Origin: Ligula intestinalis
Taxonomy: Eukaryota; Platyhelminthes; Cestoda; Diphyllobothriidea; Diphyllobothriidae
NCBI GenBank assembly: GCA_036362985.1
Contig: JAYGXS010000001.1
Location: forward strand, 68,176,345 to 68,240,344
Reading direction: 5' to 3'
Length of the DNA stretch: 64,000 nt
Shown: positions 28,993-39,239 of the stretch, one piece after another
Numbering within the stretch: position 1 is the first letter of the stretch
Layout of the letters: every line of letters starts with the position of its first letter
Program-made: the position numbers and the translations under genes
The notes under the pieces: generated by a model
Told to the model about the DNA's origin: nothing
Databases searched by the model: none
Seen by the model: the letters and a program-made list of their open reading frames with translations, nothing else

Positions 28993-31900
28993 ATGGAAGT
29001 ATTAGTTACTGAAGCATCTTTGTCCGGATCACCTTCATAAACTAGATGACAAACTATTCAACTCAGGGTCGACTTTCTTCGCTTAAGCTAGACACTATCT
29101 GAGCTGTGAATCTGTACCTTGCAAGCAGATAGGGGTCTTTAGATTTCAGGCGTCTTGGAAAGTGTATCAGTCATTTCAATTTAGGAAAACCCGCTAGCAT
29201 TAAATAAAGCAAGACCCTGTCTCCAATTTATCAGGACTGTGTTTATCAGGCAAGGCACGCATATATCAATTCGCATTTATGGGAGCAGTTCCCCTAGACA
29301 AAACCAAAGGGCGTTTTTTATTTAAAAAACACTCGCAAGCTAACAAACTATCTGGATAATTTAGACAGTGGTCTAACGCCCTATCAGCTAAGATGTCGAT
29401 CCACAAATAGGTTTACATCGTTACGTTTTGAATGCTTTAGTAATTACGTATCAAGCATATACTTACGGTAAGTTAACTTGAAAAATAACGCCCAGTAACC
29501 CGTTAGCCACCCTTGAAAATAAAATAACTCGACTGAAATCTTAATTTAAAAAGACATCATTTTGTGGTGTATTTTTGGCTTCTGCTGATCAAACGAAAAT
29601 TCTTACTGTCTAGATGTGAGCTGATAAAGAATCTCTTTCAAGACCAGGTTTATCTTTCTTCAAATAGAGATCTGATTGCGAAATAATTATTGATTTTCGA
29701 GCATTAGTTAATAAGAGGCATTCGGAGCATCTGCCATAGTGATAACTCTATGGTTTAGAATCTGCCAATTAGCTAATTTGGGCCAGAATTGACCAATCTA
29801 GGGAGGTACAGCGTGCATGCCCCACCATAAGAGGCAAAGTAATTAGGTCTAGTCAGATATCATCTAAGGCAAGTGGTTGAGAATTCACCATGGAACTGTC
29901 TTATAACAGACAAGTGTTTTGTAGAATACGCCACCTCACTAGAAAGCATAAGAATTGCATTTCCAGTATCTTCTATGTAGAATAAAGTTTACTTCGAGTC
30001 ATTTTCTATAAATGTTCAGGTGTTTGCGACGTTTACTAATTAACCTATTACTTAAAACGCATAGTTGAAAAGCAAACGCCCAATACTTGTCCGAAAAGTG
30101 AAAACGGAAGTTTTCAGTCCACATCTTACCAAGAAAGATCCTCCTGGTGAATTACGTAAACCTCGCCTTGAGTGCCATTATACAGTCATTAAGAGAATAG
30201 TGCGACGACATCTCAGACTTTCAATGAACAATAATATCTTCGGTAAGCCCCTCGTCACCCGTATCACGAGTGTTGGCCTATATAGGGCGTCACCGCCATC
30301 TTACTGGGCACTGTGAAGACTCAGGCTTGAATACAGGTTCGGCGTATTCCATTAGAATTATGTCTTGGTACCACTGATCGACATGCCTAAAAATACTCTT
30401 TGTGAAATGGAGATAGCCTATATTTGCGATGAAACCCCTTATATAAAGTATAATATGGCAGCCCAGTTGGATTCGCGCCGACACTCCGGTGTCTTAGTGG
30501 CACAAGCAGGAAAGATTATACTGCACCCTGCAAACGGAGCCCGGCCGTTCTTCGGTTTGCCTTACAGATAAGACTAGGTTCAATAAACACTGCACGGGAG
30601 GTTTGGCCGCACTGCTCCACCAGTGATTGTTATAACCATTCTCAGGCGATGCTGGACGCAGCAGCGTCACCTAGGCAAATTTTAAGCAGAACGCTAATGT
30701 TTGAACTCCGTCATTGCTTCATTGTAGGGGCGCATTAAGTTGTCACATTCAATGCGTCGATAACTGGCTCGTCTGCGCCAGTTTCTTTGTCTGGGAATGC
30801 CCCCCTCCCCACAGCGTTTTACGTTACAGGTCCGATAAGAATTATACTGGTTATCCATCCCGAGTGAAAACGTCATGAGCCGCACTCAGTGGAATTCATA
30901 AAAGTTAAGTCGGCGTCTGGACATCGAATACCCGGCGTAGACTACACTTAAACATACCTACAGTCAAATAAGGATAACATACGGAACGCTGTCCCTTTGG
31001 GTAAGAGGCCGCTAAAGCAGTCGGTTTATGCAATAATGTAGAAGACGGAGCGTATACAATCAGAATCTTAGATTAGGGGGCAGTCCTTCTGACCAACTAA
31101 TGTAATTTAAAATAACTGGATGTCTTCCGATTTCAGAAGACACGAATGGCGACCCATGCACCTTCGTTAGCCAGCCGTTCGCCGACAGGCCAGGAGGAAC
31201 CTATGCCAAAACGTGGGCACCCTATCCTGCGGTCGATAAAAGGGTCATGAGATCTCGGTAACCATGGCAAATAGGCTTTTATCGACCCAGAGTGCCCATA
31301 AGTGGTCATATCATCCCAGCACCGGTAGTCTTCCCCACGACCACCTACGTAGGTTGAGGAACGGAACTGAAAAAAAACTGATAACTGTGCTCTTGTACAG
31401 TTGCTGCCAAACGGACAAAAGTAAGGAGTACGTCATCTAACCGATATTTTTGAGGGTTTTCTCCGTGATTAGTGTCCACGACTCCTCCCCTGCCCCTAGC
31501 GACCACTACAAGTGTGTGTAACAAGTATTCTACCAAGCTGTCTGTTGCGGTATGTGATACCCATATATATGTAATGATGGTAGGAAACGTTGGACTGCCA
31601 ACCATCTTTACTAAAAGGTGTTTCAGGTAAGCTACATACCTGTCCTCACACATGCGTATTCCGTAGACGATATGGAATTAAAAGAAGGGAATCACATGTT
31701 ATCGAAGAAAGACGGAATTAGCCATCGTCGCGGAGCTGCAGCCCCCTTCACAATACTGTTACCTTAATGAGATGATAGAAAGGCTTTTTCCAGAACTTTG
31801 CTAAATCGAATCCGTTAAAACAGATAAGCCAATTTGTTAACCTCGGTGTTTGTTACCGAATGCCAAAGATAGTGCATCCAGCTTGCCAAATACACCATCA

Positions 31901-32620
31901 GACGTTGCCACATAGCAAATCCTTTTCAATAAATCTTCCGATAGGGTCATTTCTGGGTGCCGGTGACGAAAGTCGCATATGGCTGTGATACACCACTCTC
32001 TCACGACTGAAATGGCACTGTTTCACGCTAACTGATTTGTTTTGATCTCCCTTCTACGCTGCTTTTCGTTTAAGTTAAAATACTCGAATTCTAAGATGAA
32101 TGAAACCCATTTCTAGGGTACTCCTCAGTTCTGACTCTTCCGTTTGTTTTGTCTACGCTAACTCAATCAAGAGACTGTGCCTATTCCGATTACAAGACAC
32201 ACCTAGTTTGCTCGCCGAAATTTAATAAGCTGGCGCGTTGGAAGCGGTAGGATAAGTCTACACAGCCATTTAGAGATGGGAACATCCAGGAAGAGGTCTT
32301 CACGACTCAGATCTTGAACATTTTGACAACACTGCGCTGCCTGGCAATCTTTCCGTAGAAATTAAGATGTGCTTTCAATGCTAAATTCCCACCTCCACAA
32401 GTTCTGTCTGGAATTTATGCTCTGAAAAACCAAAGTGCTAACTGATAGTTTTACATAACAAGCGGCCTCAACCATTTTAGATCGTGACTGGACGATATCG
32501 ACAGCTGTCAATATCACATCTCAGGTTTATCGAAGGAAATAAACTGTCCCGCAAACTATGCGTAAAGCGACTTTGTGGAACCGGGAGTGGTGGAGATACC
32601 GTGTTTAAGAGGTTAGCGTA
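28993..32620. other. Stretch with no recognised gene
   Basis: No mobile-element protein, repeat copy or convincing exon was found. Short open frames such as 30065-30316 (+) and 31345-31653 (-) have no recognisable domains. Could be introns or intergenic DNA of the gene island. Confidence 0.4.
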
Positions 32621-32639
32621 AAAGATTTTATTTTATATT

Positions 32640-33240
32640 AATATGCGAAAATATTCGCGGTCCAGAGATAATTTTACCTTCATTTTCCCCAGAAGAGGAA
32701 GAAGAAGTGGAGGCGATTCCTGGGACCTGGTTATAATTAAGCTGACGTTTCGGAAACTCTCTCGTCTCCATCGTCAGAGCCATGTCCATTTCCTGCCGTT
32801 TGTCTTGCGAGAATGCGTCCTGTCTTTCGTCGGGTTTCATAACGGTGCCTCTTACGCGCGTGTAAATCGATTGGACCGATCGATTGGAGGTGGTTGTTTG
32901 AATTTCCCTCTTCCTCGCGGGTGCCTTCACGGGAATGAGTGCCACCTTTTTTACACGACTCTTGATAATTGAGACTTTCCTCCTTCGTGGGTTTATAGTC
33001 GTTTGCGTCTTTTTCGCCTTTGCGGGCGCACCCACGAGCAATTGTGCCATATCGCTTAGGAGATCCTTGTTCGTTAACACGTTCCTCCTTTGTGGGCGTC
33101 GGCCGTCTGTCCTGTTTGCCTTCTTTTGCCTGGCCTGTTGCCCCGTTTCGGGCGGAGGTGAGCCTCCACTTCTTCTTCCTCTTCTGGGGAAAATGAAGGT
33201 AAAATTTATTTTATATGGCTACGAAACGTGGCCTCCACGT
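32640..33240. mobile_element. Penelope-like palindromic element with hammerhead
   Basis: An exact 44-base inverted repeat (32671-32714 and 33162-33205) bounds about 450 bases of unique interior. The left side carries a hammerhead motif on the minus strand. The 32628-33080 minus-strand frame is very rich in Lys and Arg and may be a remnant of the element protein or a chance frame. No RT or endonuclease, so non-autonomous. Confidence 0.6.
32738..32783 (-). ncRNA. Hammerhead ribozyme motif
   Basis: On the minus strand: stem I GCT / AGC (32778-32780 with 32741-32743), core CTGACGA (32771-32777), a bulged T, stem II GGAGAC/GTTTCC around GAGAGA, then GAAACGTC (32744-32751). The last supplies GAAA, a two-pair stem III with no loop, and the GTC cleavage triplet. 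All invariant core bases are present. The looplesss stem III is the minimal form seen in Penelope-like elements. Confidence 0.7.
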
Positions 33241-33244
33241 TAGC

Positions 33245-33758
33245 CAGTTTAAGCTGCGGGGCTACCTCTCGAAAATAGAACGCAATAGTTGACAAGGAAT
33301 ATCTGACGCAATAAAAGGCTGTCATGGAAGATTTCGACCAGGCAAGGTCGTGCACTTCATCTCTCCGGACAACGATCTAAACTGGCGTATTAACCTCAAC
33401 AAAGAAAAGGCATGCGAGTGCCGTTAAAATAGACATAGGAAGCGCGCAACGGTTGACGACCTTCGGTGTGGATGAATGGAACCCGACGTGACAAACACTG
33501 GCAATGGATTAACCACCAATCACAGAGACGGACTAAATCTAGAATTCAATAGTACGTGTAAGCGCTCTCCTTTAACCGTAACATTCCAAATTGAACTATC
33601 GCATGCTACGATCCAAAAAACTTACAGGAATCTTACGTAAACCTGCAGAAAGTAAGCAGTATTAAGCGTTTATTAGCCAAAATGGGGGACTGATTGCGCT
33701 TACAAACGAAGCGGCAAAAATGGAGAATCATAATTAAGATGAGAAACAATAGGGCACT
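33245..33758. other. Stretch with no recognised gene
   Basis: No open frame or repeat of note; it would contain the 3' untranslated region of the minus-strand gene starting at 34454. Confidence 0.4.
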
Positions 33759-34454
33759 TTACTTTTTCCAAAAGTCAGGATTTAGAAGGAGTTTCCGTTG
33801 TGTGGCTTCGTACCATTGTTGAATTGTCGAAAGAGGAACGAGCGACTGCGACGATCCCGGTATATCCACAGCACACCCAGAAGCGAAATTGTACAAATTC
33901 TCAGCAGCAAACTGGGTGAACCGCATTGCGCCCTCTTTTGCGTCTTGACTTGCGACGTTATCTACGGCAGGGGTCTGGGTCACTAACTCGCTTAGCGGCT
34001 CGATGGATATTCCCAATTGCGCCATGACAGAGGCGTTTGGAGCGATAAGGGACAAGTCCCCAAATGGACTTGATACTATGCTTTCGGCTTCTGTTACGTA
34101 AATTGACTGAGCAAGATGTACATACTTGGTTTGAGACCGGACACCTTGTAAATTGCACTGGGCCGCTCGTTTAATAAAAATCCGAGATAGTACCAAGAAG
34201 TGACCCCATTATCGATAAAGCCAAAGTGAACTTTACAACGTTAGGCCAATTAGAAAATACCTGCAGCACCATAGCCCTCAGGTAGTGGTGTCTGTCCGGT
34301 AAGAAATACGACCAGGTGATTACTGCTCTCCAGACATGGCAGGTTAAATAAAAACTTCCCTTCGGCAACTATCGCAAAATCGGTTATGACCTAGGGAATT
34401 CGTTATGTACACGGCAAGACCAACGGGTTTCCCAGTAACTAAAGCCGCAAACAT
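33759..34454 (-). CDS. HIKESHI: Hikeshi / OPI10 family protein, four exons
   Basis: Minus strand. Exon 4 is 34090-33759, exon 3 34230-34126, exon 2 34368-34261, and exon 1 starts at the ATG 34454. Introns between exons 2-3 and 3-4 are 30 and 35 bases, both GT...AG. If exon 1 ends at 34421 (52-base intron) the protein has 192 residues; human Hikeshi has 197. That donor is the least certain point. Matching blocks are [19 protein letters not shown] with [53 protein letters not shown], and the terminus LNPDFWKK. Hikeshi carries Hsp70 into the nucleus under heat stress by binding FG nucleoporins. No stop or frameshift was found. Confidence 0.88.
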
Positions 34455-34460
34455 CGCGGA

Positions 34461-34892
34461 AGGCTGCTACCAGATGGAACACAAGCCAACCACTCCCCGG
34501 CCGGTGTTTTAAACTAGGCACAATTGACATTCCTAGCTGTTAGTGCAATTAAAGAATTTATTTTGCGAATAGCAAAGTTAGGGTTGTAGGATATAATCAA
34601 TGAGTGTCCTTCACAGTATAATATATTACGTGATAAAATAAACACCTGCAGAAACAGAATAAACCATCAGAGAGATCAAAATATGCTCGAGAGCAGCATG
34701 AACGGTTTTCAAGTTGAAGGGGGTGGTCTCCAAATCGTTGCTCAAATAATTTTTCAACGTCACAGCATAAAAAACTAGAAAGTTCTAGATTTTCACTTTC
34801 TTCAAGCGATTTAGTTGGTTTTTAAAATGACCACAGAATTATAGTGCCCATCTTTTCCGAGCAGAATTCTCCAGCTCGACTCCGAGGAAGGA
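34461..34892. other. Stretch with no recognised gene
   Basis: Probably upstream region of the minus-strand Hikeshi gene. No specific promoter element was recognised. Confidence 0.35.
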
Positions 34893-35225
34893 CTATCGGG
34901 AATTTAGGAGATCACCTTGAAACTATCTTCTCTGCCTCGTGTATCCCGGGAACCTAGATGCTGTAGGTCCTTCTCCTATCCTTGTGCCTTTCTGTCAGAT
35001 ACGTTTTTTTGTGTAAATCCTACGCACTTTTGCTTTCCGCGAACTGGTCCGAAATATACACATTTCCAGTAACCACCACACGTGGCGTTTTTACGCATTC
35101 CCACTTACTCTCCTGCATTTCCTGCATCATACCATCTCACCTGTCTCTGTTATCGTCATCAGATAACGACACCATTCTCTCGTGATCAGCTCTGGGCTCA
35201 GGCTTAATTGACGTTGATTCGAACG
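34893..35225 (+). repeat. LINE-A 3' UTR fragment, plus strand
   Basis: 34893-34960 matches the reverse complement of 38050-38120, including TTTAGGAGATC and CTCTGCCTCGTGT. The remainder to 35225 is probably the same untranslated region from a diverged copy. Confidence 0.5.
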
Positions 35226-35239
35226 CGAATTTTCTTGCA

Positions 35240-35640
35240 ACTAACTGAATAAATTTTATATTTTAGGCCTGCAGGGCCTCGTTATTGCAAACTTAGTGCT
35301 GTATAAAAATAAAAACAAAGTAAACAAATGCTGCTCTCTGTGAACAACCACAAAAGCAGCGGGAGCATTAAGTAATGAAGGCATATCGTCATTTTAAAAT
35401 ATCTTCATTTTAAAATAGTAGTCAACACTCTCTGAAAACGCATGGTGAACTACGGGGGAAGCAGTGAAAAAACTCCTATTTTTAAAACGGGGGCAGAGTT
35501 CAGCACACCTTCGCTTAAAAAGAAAACAAATGTAGGAGAAAAAAACTGCTTCTGCAAAATTAAGGAGGTTGGTTGATAGGATTGAGTGTAGTGCGATGAG
35601 ACAGGACTGTTGATGAGAACGAATGAGGGTAGGAAATGCT
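35240..35640 (-). repeat. LINE-A 3' end, minus strand
   Basis: Starts with AATAAATTTTATATTTTAGG and then GCAAACTTAGTGCTGT, the same terminal block as 45774-45840 and, reversed, 54110-54186. Contains the GAGAAAAAAACTGCTT motif common to LINE-A 3' UTRs. Confidence 0.7.
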
Positions 35641-35899
35641 TCTTGTCAATTGGAGAAACCATATAGCAGCAGAGGCTGTGGTTCACCACTGTAACACTGC
35701 CCGACTGGCTTCATGCTCAACCATCAGGGAAGTGAGACCGGAGGAGGCCATCGCGGACAATAGGGTCGAAAAGATGAGGGAACGGTTGAGATCACTTGGT
35801 CATCATCGAAACGTCGGAGATGCGACCTTGTTGACTACGGAGTCCAGCGACGAGTTGCCAAAAATAGCAGAACCGCCATGGGCATGAATAGAGACCACG

Positions 35900-37624
35900 A
35901 AGCCCATCGTAAGGGTTGTAAAATGGGGAACGGAGAACGGAAATATTGGCTATACGGAGAAGGGGAGGAAACACCGTTGCAAATAGCGATGATACAGAGG
36001 TCGATAAGATCATGAAGCCAAAAAAAGCAAAAAAGCATAGGGCTAGAAAGGCTCGAAAGTCGAAATGGGCCAGGAATGCGCAGTCAGCTAACCCAAAAAC
36101 CGGCACATCAGGACCCATCAAACCTTTAGTACCGGATACAGATGGCCGCTTGGTCGGAACTCGTGAGCTCGCAACAGATGCACCAGTGAGTCACGAGCAG
36201 AATATAGTTGTAAAAGGGGCTCCAGAGATAGCGTCAACAATTGCACAAGAACGAGTTGACGCTGATATTGACTTGGATTTGGACATGTCTGACGACACAC
36301 CTGAAACCTGCATATCGGACCATGTGTCAAGCCCACGGGCTATACCATCGTCACTCGGCTTAAACGACACTAGAAATTATCGGGATTTGCATCCTAGCAC
36401 CACATCGTTGCTCGACTCTGCACAAGAAAGCGATGACCAAGAGTTTGACAAGATCATAACTCAAAAGAGGCATAAGCCTAAGAAAGCCAAACGGTTCACG
36501 GGTTTGCATTCAGCTAACCCAATAGCCAGTACATCAGAACCGCGTGTACCGGATACAATTGCTCCCTCGGCTGAAACACGTGAGCTTGGAACATGTGCCC
36601 CATTGACTCGCAAGCAGAAAATAGTTGTAAAGGGGGCCCCAGAGTCAGAGTCGTCAATTGCACAAGAACGAATTGACCATGACGTGGGTCTTATGCGAGT
36701 GTACGCCAAACCGTTGCTAAAACGAGGCGAGTCTTTCCGCATTCTTAAGGCATTTCGAATAGGGAAGGCTCCAACAGCTCCAGAATCAATTTCTCGGCCA
36801 CGACCTCTAAAAGTTATTTAAGAAACTGAAGCACAGGTGAAACTCTTGCTAGAGCGCAAACCATCCTTACGGGGTCTTCATTCGCAAGTTTTTTTTTCAG
36901 CCGGATTACGAGTTGAAAGAGCGGAGAAAGATGAGACAGCTAATAATAGAGCTGGAAAAACGGAGAACCAATGGCGAGACCAATCTCAAAATAAGAGAGG
37001 GAAAAATAGTTCAGGTCAAAAGGACATCACTCTGGTCGAAGCCGGTAACAGTGACGGCCTAGCTGTCCCGCCACCGAAACCTCAGACATGCCCTCTTAAA
37101 TTGGTCGTTTTAAATGCCAGATCACTGATTAATAAAATGCCTCTGCTCCAGACTATGGTTTTCGTCAACCGCCCAGCCATTGTTATGGTAACTGAGACAT
37201 GGGCATCGGCCTCTGTAGCTGACTCCGAACTCTCTGTTCTAGGCTATTCATGCGTTCGGAACGATCGAAACAATGGCCGTGGCGGAGGAAGCTGCATCTA
37301 TATTAAGCAGCCACTTGCATTTCTCCCGTTGGACTATCCACAATTCACAGCGGTGGAGGAGAGCTGCTGGCTACGAGTTGTTCTAAAGAACAAATACTCC
37401 TTACTTGTTGGTTGTGTTTATCGTCCACCTAATGCCAATGCAGACTACGATCTTTGTCTCTCGCAGGCATTTCATGCCGCAGCTGACTTGAATCTTAAGT
37501 ATTGCTTGATTGCAGGCGATTTTAACCTTCCTGACGTGCAATGGTTTCCACCATCCGGTCCTTCAAAAATCGAGAACTTACTTGAGGCAGTAGATATCGG
37601 CATGTGGGATCAGGTAGTCGATTT
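35900..37624 (+). mobile_element. LINE-A 5' half (ORF1 and endonuclease)
   Basis: A plus-strand copy holding ORF1 and most of the endonuclease in a single frame, interrupted by one TAA at 36819-36821. It ends inside the endonuclease near 37624, where a minus-strand LINE-A copy abuts. The matching 3' half is absent in this orientation. Confidence 0.8.
35946..36821 (+). pseudogene. LINE-A ORF1 protein, with internal duplication
   Basis: 291 codons. Two similar units are present: residues about 20-100 and 168-245, each with a Lys-rich PKKAK stretch, an SANP...TS segment, VPDT, TRELx(T/C), and IVVKGAPE...IAQER. The second unit leads into an RRM-like end (LLKRGESFRILKAFRIGK, then RPRPLKVI), which continues past the stop as KLLLERKPSLRG and VFFSAGL. 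LINE-E ORF1 has the same closing domain (LKAFRMGR...RPRPLKVF...VFFSAGF). The likely role is binding LINE RNA. No full-length intact copy was seen here. Confidence 0.72.
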
Positions 37625-37691
37625 TCGGAATTTCGGAATTTTGGAATTTCTATTTTTCAGCGCCAGTACGGCACTATCTATACAAAGTTAA
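36837..37691 (+). pseudogene. LINE-A endonuclease (ORF1 end plus AP endonuclease)
   Basis: Begins in frame with ORF1 after its stop. From about residue 90 it is an AP-type endonuclease: LVVLNARSLINKMPLLQTM, VMVTETWASASVADSELSV (catalytic Glu), GGGSCIYIKQPL, LVGCVYRPPNANADYDL and CLIAGDFNLPDVQWFPP. After about residue 262 it diverges into the tail of the neighbouring element. ORF1 and endonuclease sharing one frame is unusual for these LINEs and may reflect a lost junction. Confidence 0.78.
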
Positions 37692-39139
37692 TTTCGAAAA
37701 AAATAAAAATTCAAAAAATAATTTGACAATATGTGCAAGTAGACGTAGAGAGTCGTAATTATGTCAGCAGAAATTGTCCTTTTGGGGCAACAATAGCAAT
37801 GTTTTGCAGGTAATTTTGAACTAAAAACGAAAAATTATGGCAGTTAAAAAAAACTCTTACAGTGGAAATGGAGACAGTGTTCAACGGGCCTCCATGTTCA
37901 AAAAGTGTGCAAGAGAAAAAACTGCTTAGGATGATAGTAATAGAGCAGAAATAGGTGTATGTGGTCTGATGAAGGCGAGTATTCAATGAAACTGCCGCAT
38001 TTTAGACTGAGTACTTCCGCATGGCTTCGTGTGATTCAGCAGTGGTTAATGGAAACATCTAGGTTCTCGGGGGACACGAGGCAGAGAGAATAGTTTCAAG
38101 CGGATCTCCTAAATTCCCGAGGGTCCTTTCTCGGGGTCATGGAGAAAGCTGCTCGGAAAAGATAAGGAGAATAGAAGGTTAATAGAGTCAGTGTTAAGAT
38201 AAATGTGCAGTCTCTGTTTGAAAGTAGACAATCTAGTTAACGACCTAATTTCGATTGGCAAGTTATTCCAAAGAAAGCTATATCTGGAAGCAAAAAACAA
38301 AGAGCGTTTACATGAAGAAGATGCAGGTGGGGGTATAACAAGTGCCGAGTTTCTTAGGTTGTAGGGACGGCTAATGGGGGTAATGACAGACGTCCTGGGT
38401 AAATTTGTGCAATTATTAAGCCGAAAAAGGAGACAAAAGCCTGCTTCCAATCTCCTGACCCAAAGGAACCTTAGTTTTGTTAATTGACACCTATTTGAGT
38501 AGCAAGTATTAGAAGCTGTCGGATACAGCAGTTTTCGTGTGAAATGTTTTTGAATTTGTTCAATTTTTGAACGGCTACCTTCATTCATGAGACCGAAAAA
38601 GGGGCAACAGTATTCTAAAATGGCGAGAACGAACATACGATAAAGTCTTAATTTCATTTCAGGAAGATAGAAATTATAAGAGATAAAGCCGCAAATCTGT
38701 GCGGCTTTGGCTGTAATTCTATCGGCGTGAGGAGAAAGGTCTAATTTATTGGTGTAGCTTAATCCTAGGTCCTTGATACTGGAACATTCAGTCATTGGGT
38801 AACCTTGAAAAATAACAGGTTGTGGCAGCCTTTCAGGCCCAAAGCACATATATCGGCACTTAGAAGGTGAGAACTCCATCTGCCATGTTGAGCTCCACGT
38901 CAAAAGAGCGTGCAGATCAGAATGAATTTGTTCTAAGCATCTCGCGGCCGTAGAGTTAGAGAAAGAGTAGGCCCACTTGAGATCATCTGCATAAATATAA
39001 GATCAGGAGTGTTTAACACTCAATGAGATATCATTTATGCAAAGCAAAAAGAGCAGAGGACCTAGCACAGTACCTTGAAGGACACCACTCAAAATTGCGG
39101 TAGTAGTAGAGTATGAGGATTCTACTAAAACCTTTTGTT
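37625..39139 (-). mobile_element. LINE-A fragment 2, minus strand, cut by assembly gap
   Basis: A 3' half: RT palm from the gap edge (VLVESSYSTTTAILSGVLQ, then PLLFLLCINDISL), YADDLKWAYSFS near 38960-38990, the C-terminal domain, and a 3' UTR ending in tandem GGAATTTC-like units at 37625-37660. Its sequence joins the truncated plus-strand LINE-A directly. Confidence 0.82.
38109..38903 (-). pseudogene. LINE-A ORF2 C-terminal domain
   Basis: 264 codons opening TWSSTWQMEFSPSKCRYMCF and ending DPEKGPSGI, collinear with 3116-3886. Undamaged within this interval; the RT upstream has at least one stop (near 39000) and is then lost in the gap. Confidence 0.8.
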
Positions 39140-39239
39140 NNNNNNNNNNNNNNNNNNNNNNNNNNNNNNNNNNNNNNNNNNNNNNNNNNNNNNNNNNNNN
39201 NNNNNNNNNNNNNNNNNNNNNNNNNNNNNNNNNNNNNNN
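39140..39239. other. Assembly gap of 100 N
   Basis: A run of exactly 100 N. It lies between minus-strand LINE-A and plus-strand LINE-D, so the join may be a scaffolding estimate. Confidence 0.99.

Noticed and set aside
31345..31653. Minus-strand 102-codon frame as an exon
   Set aside because: No recognisable domain, no convincing splice sites at both ends.
32628..33080. Minus-strand 150-codon Lys/Arg-rich frame as a host protein
   Set aside because: It lies between the inverted arms of a Penelope-like palindrome and runs through the ribozyme motif; no domain recognised.
35790..35830. CGAAACGTC word as a hammerhead
   Set aside because: No CUGANGA core or stem II upstream on either strand.
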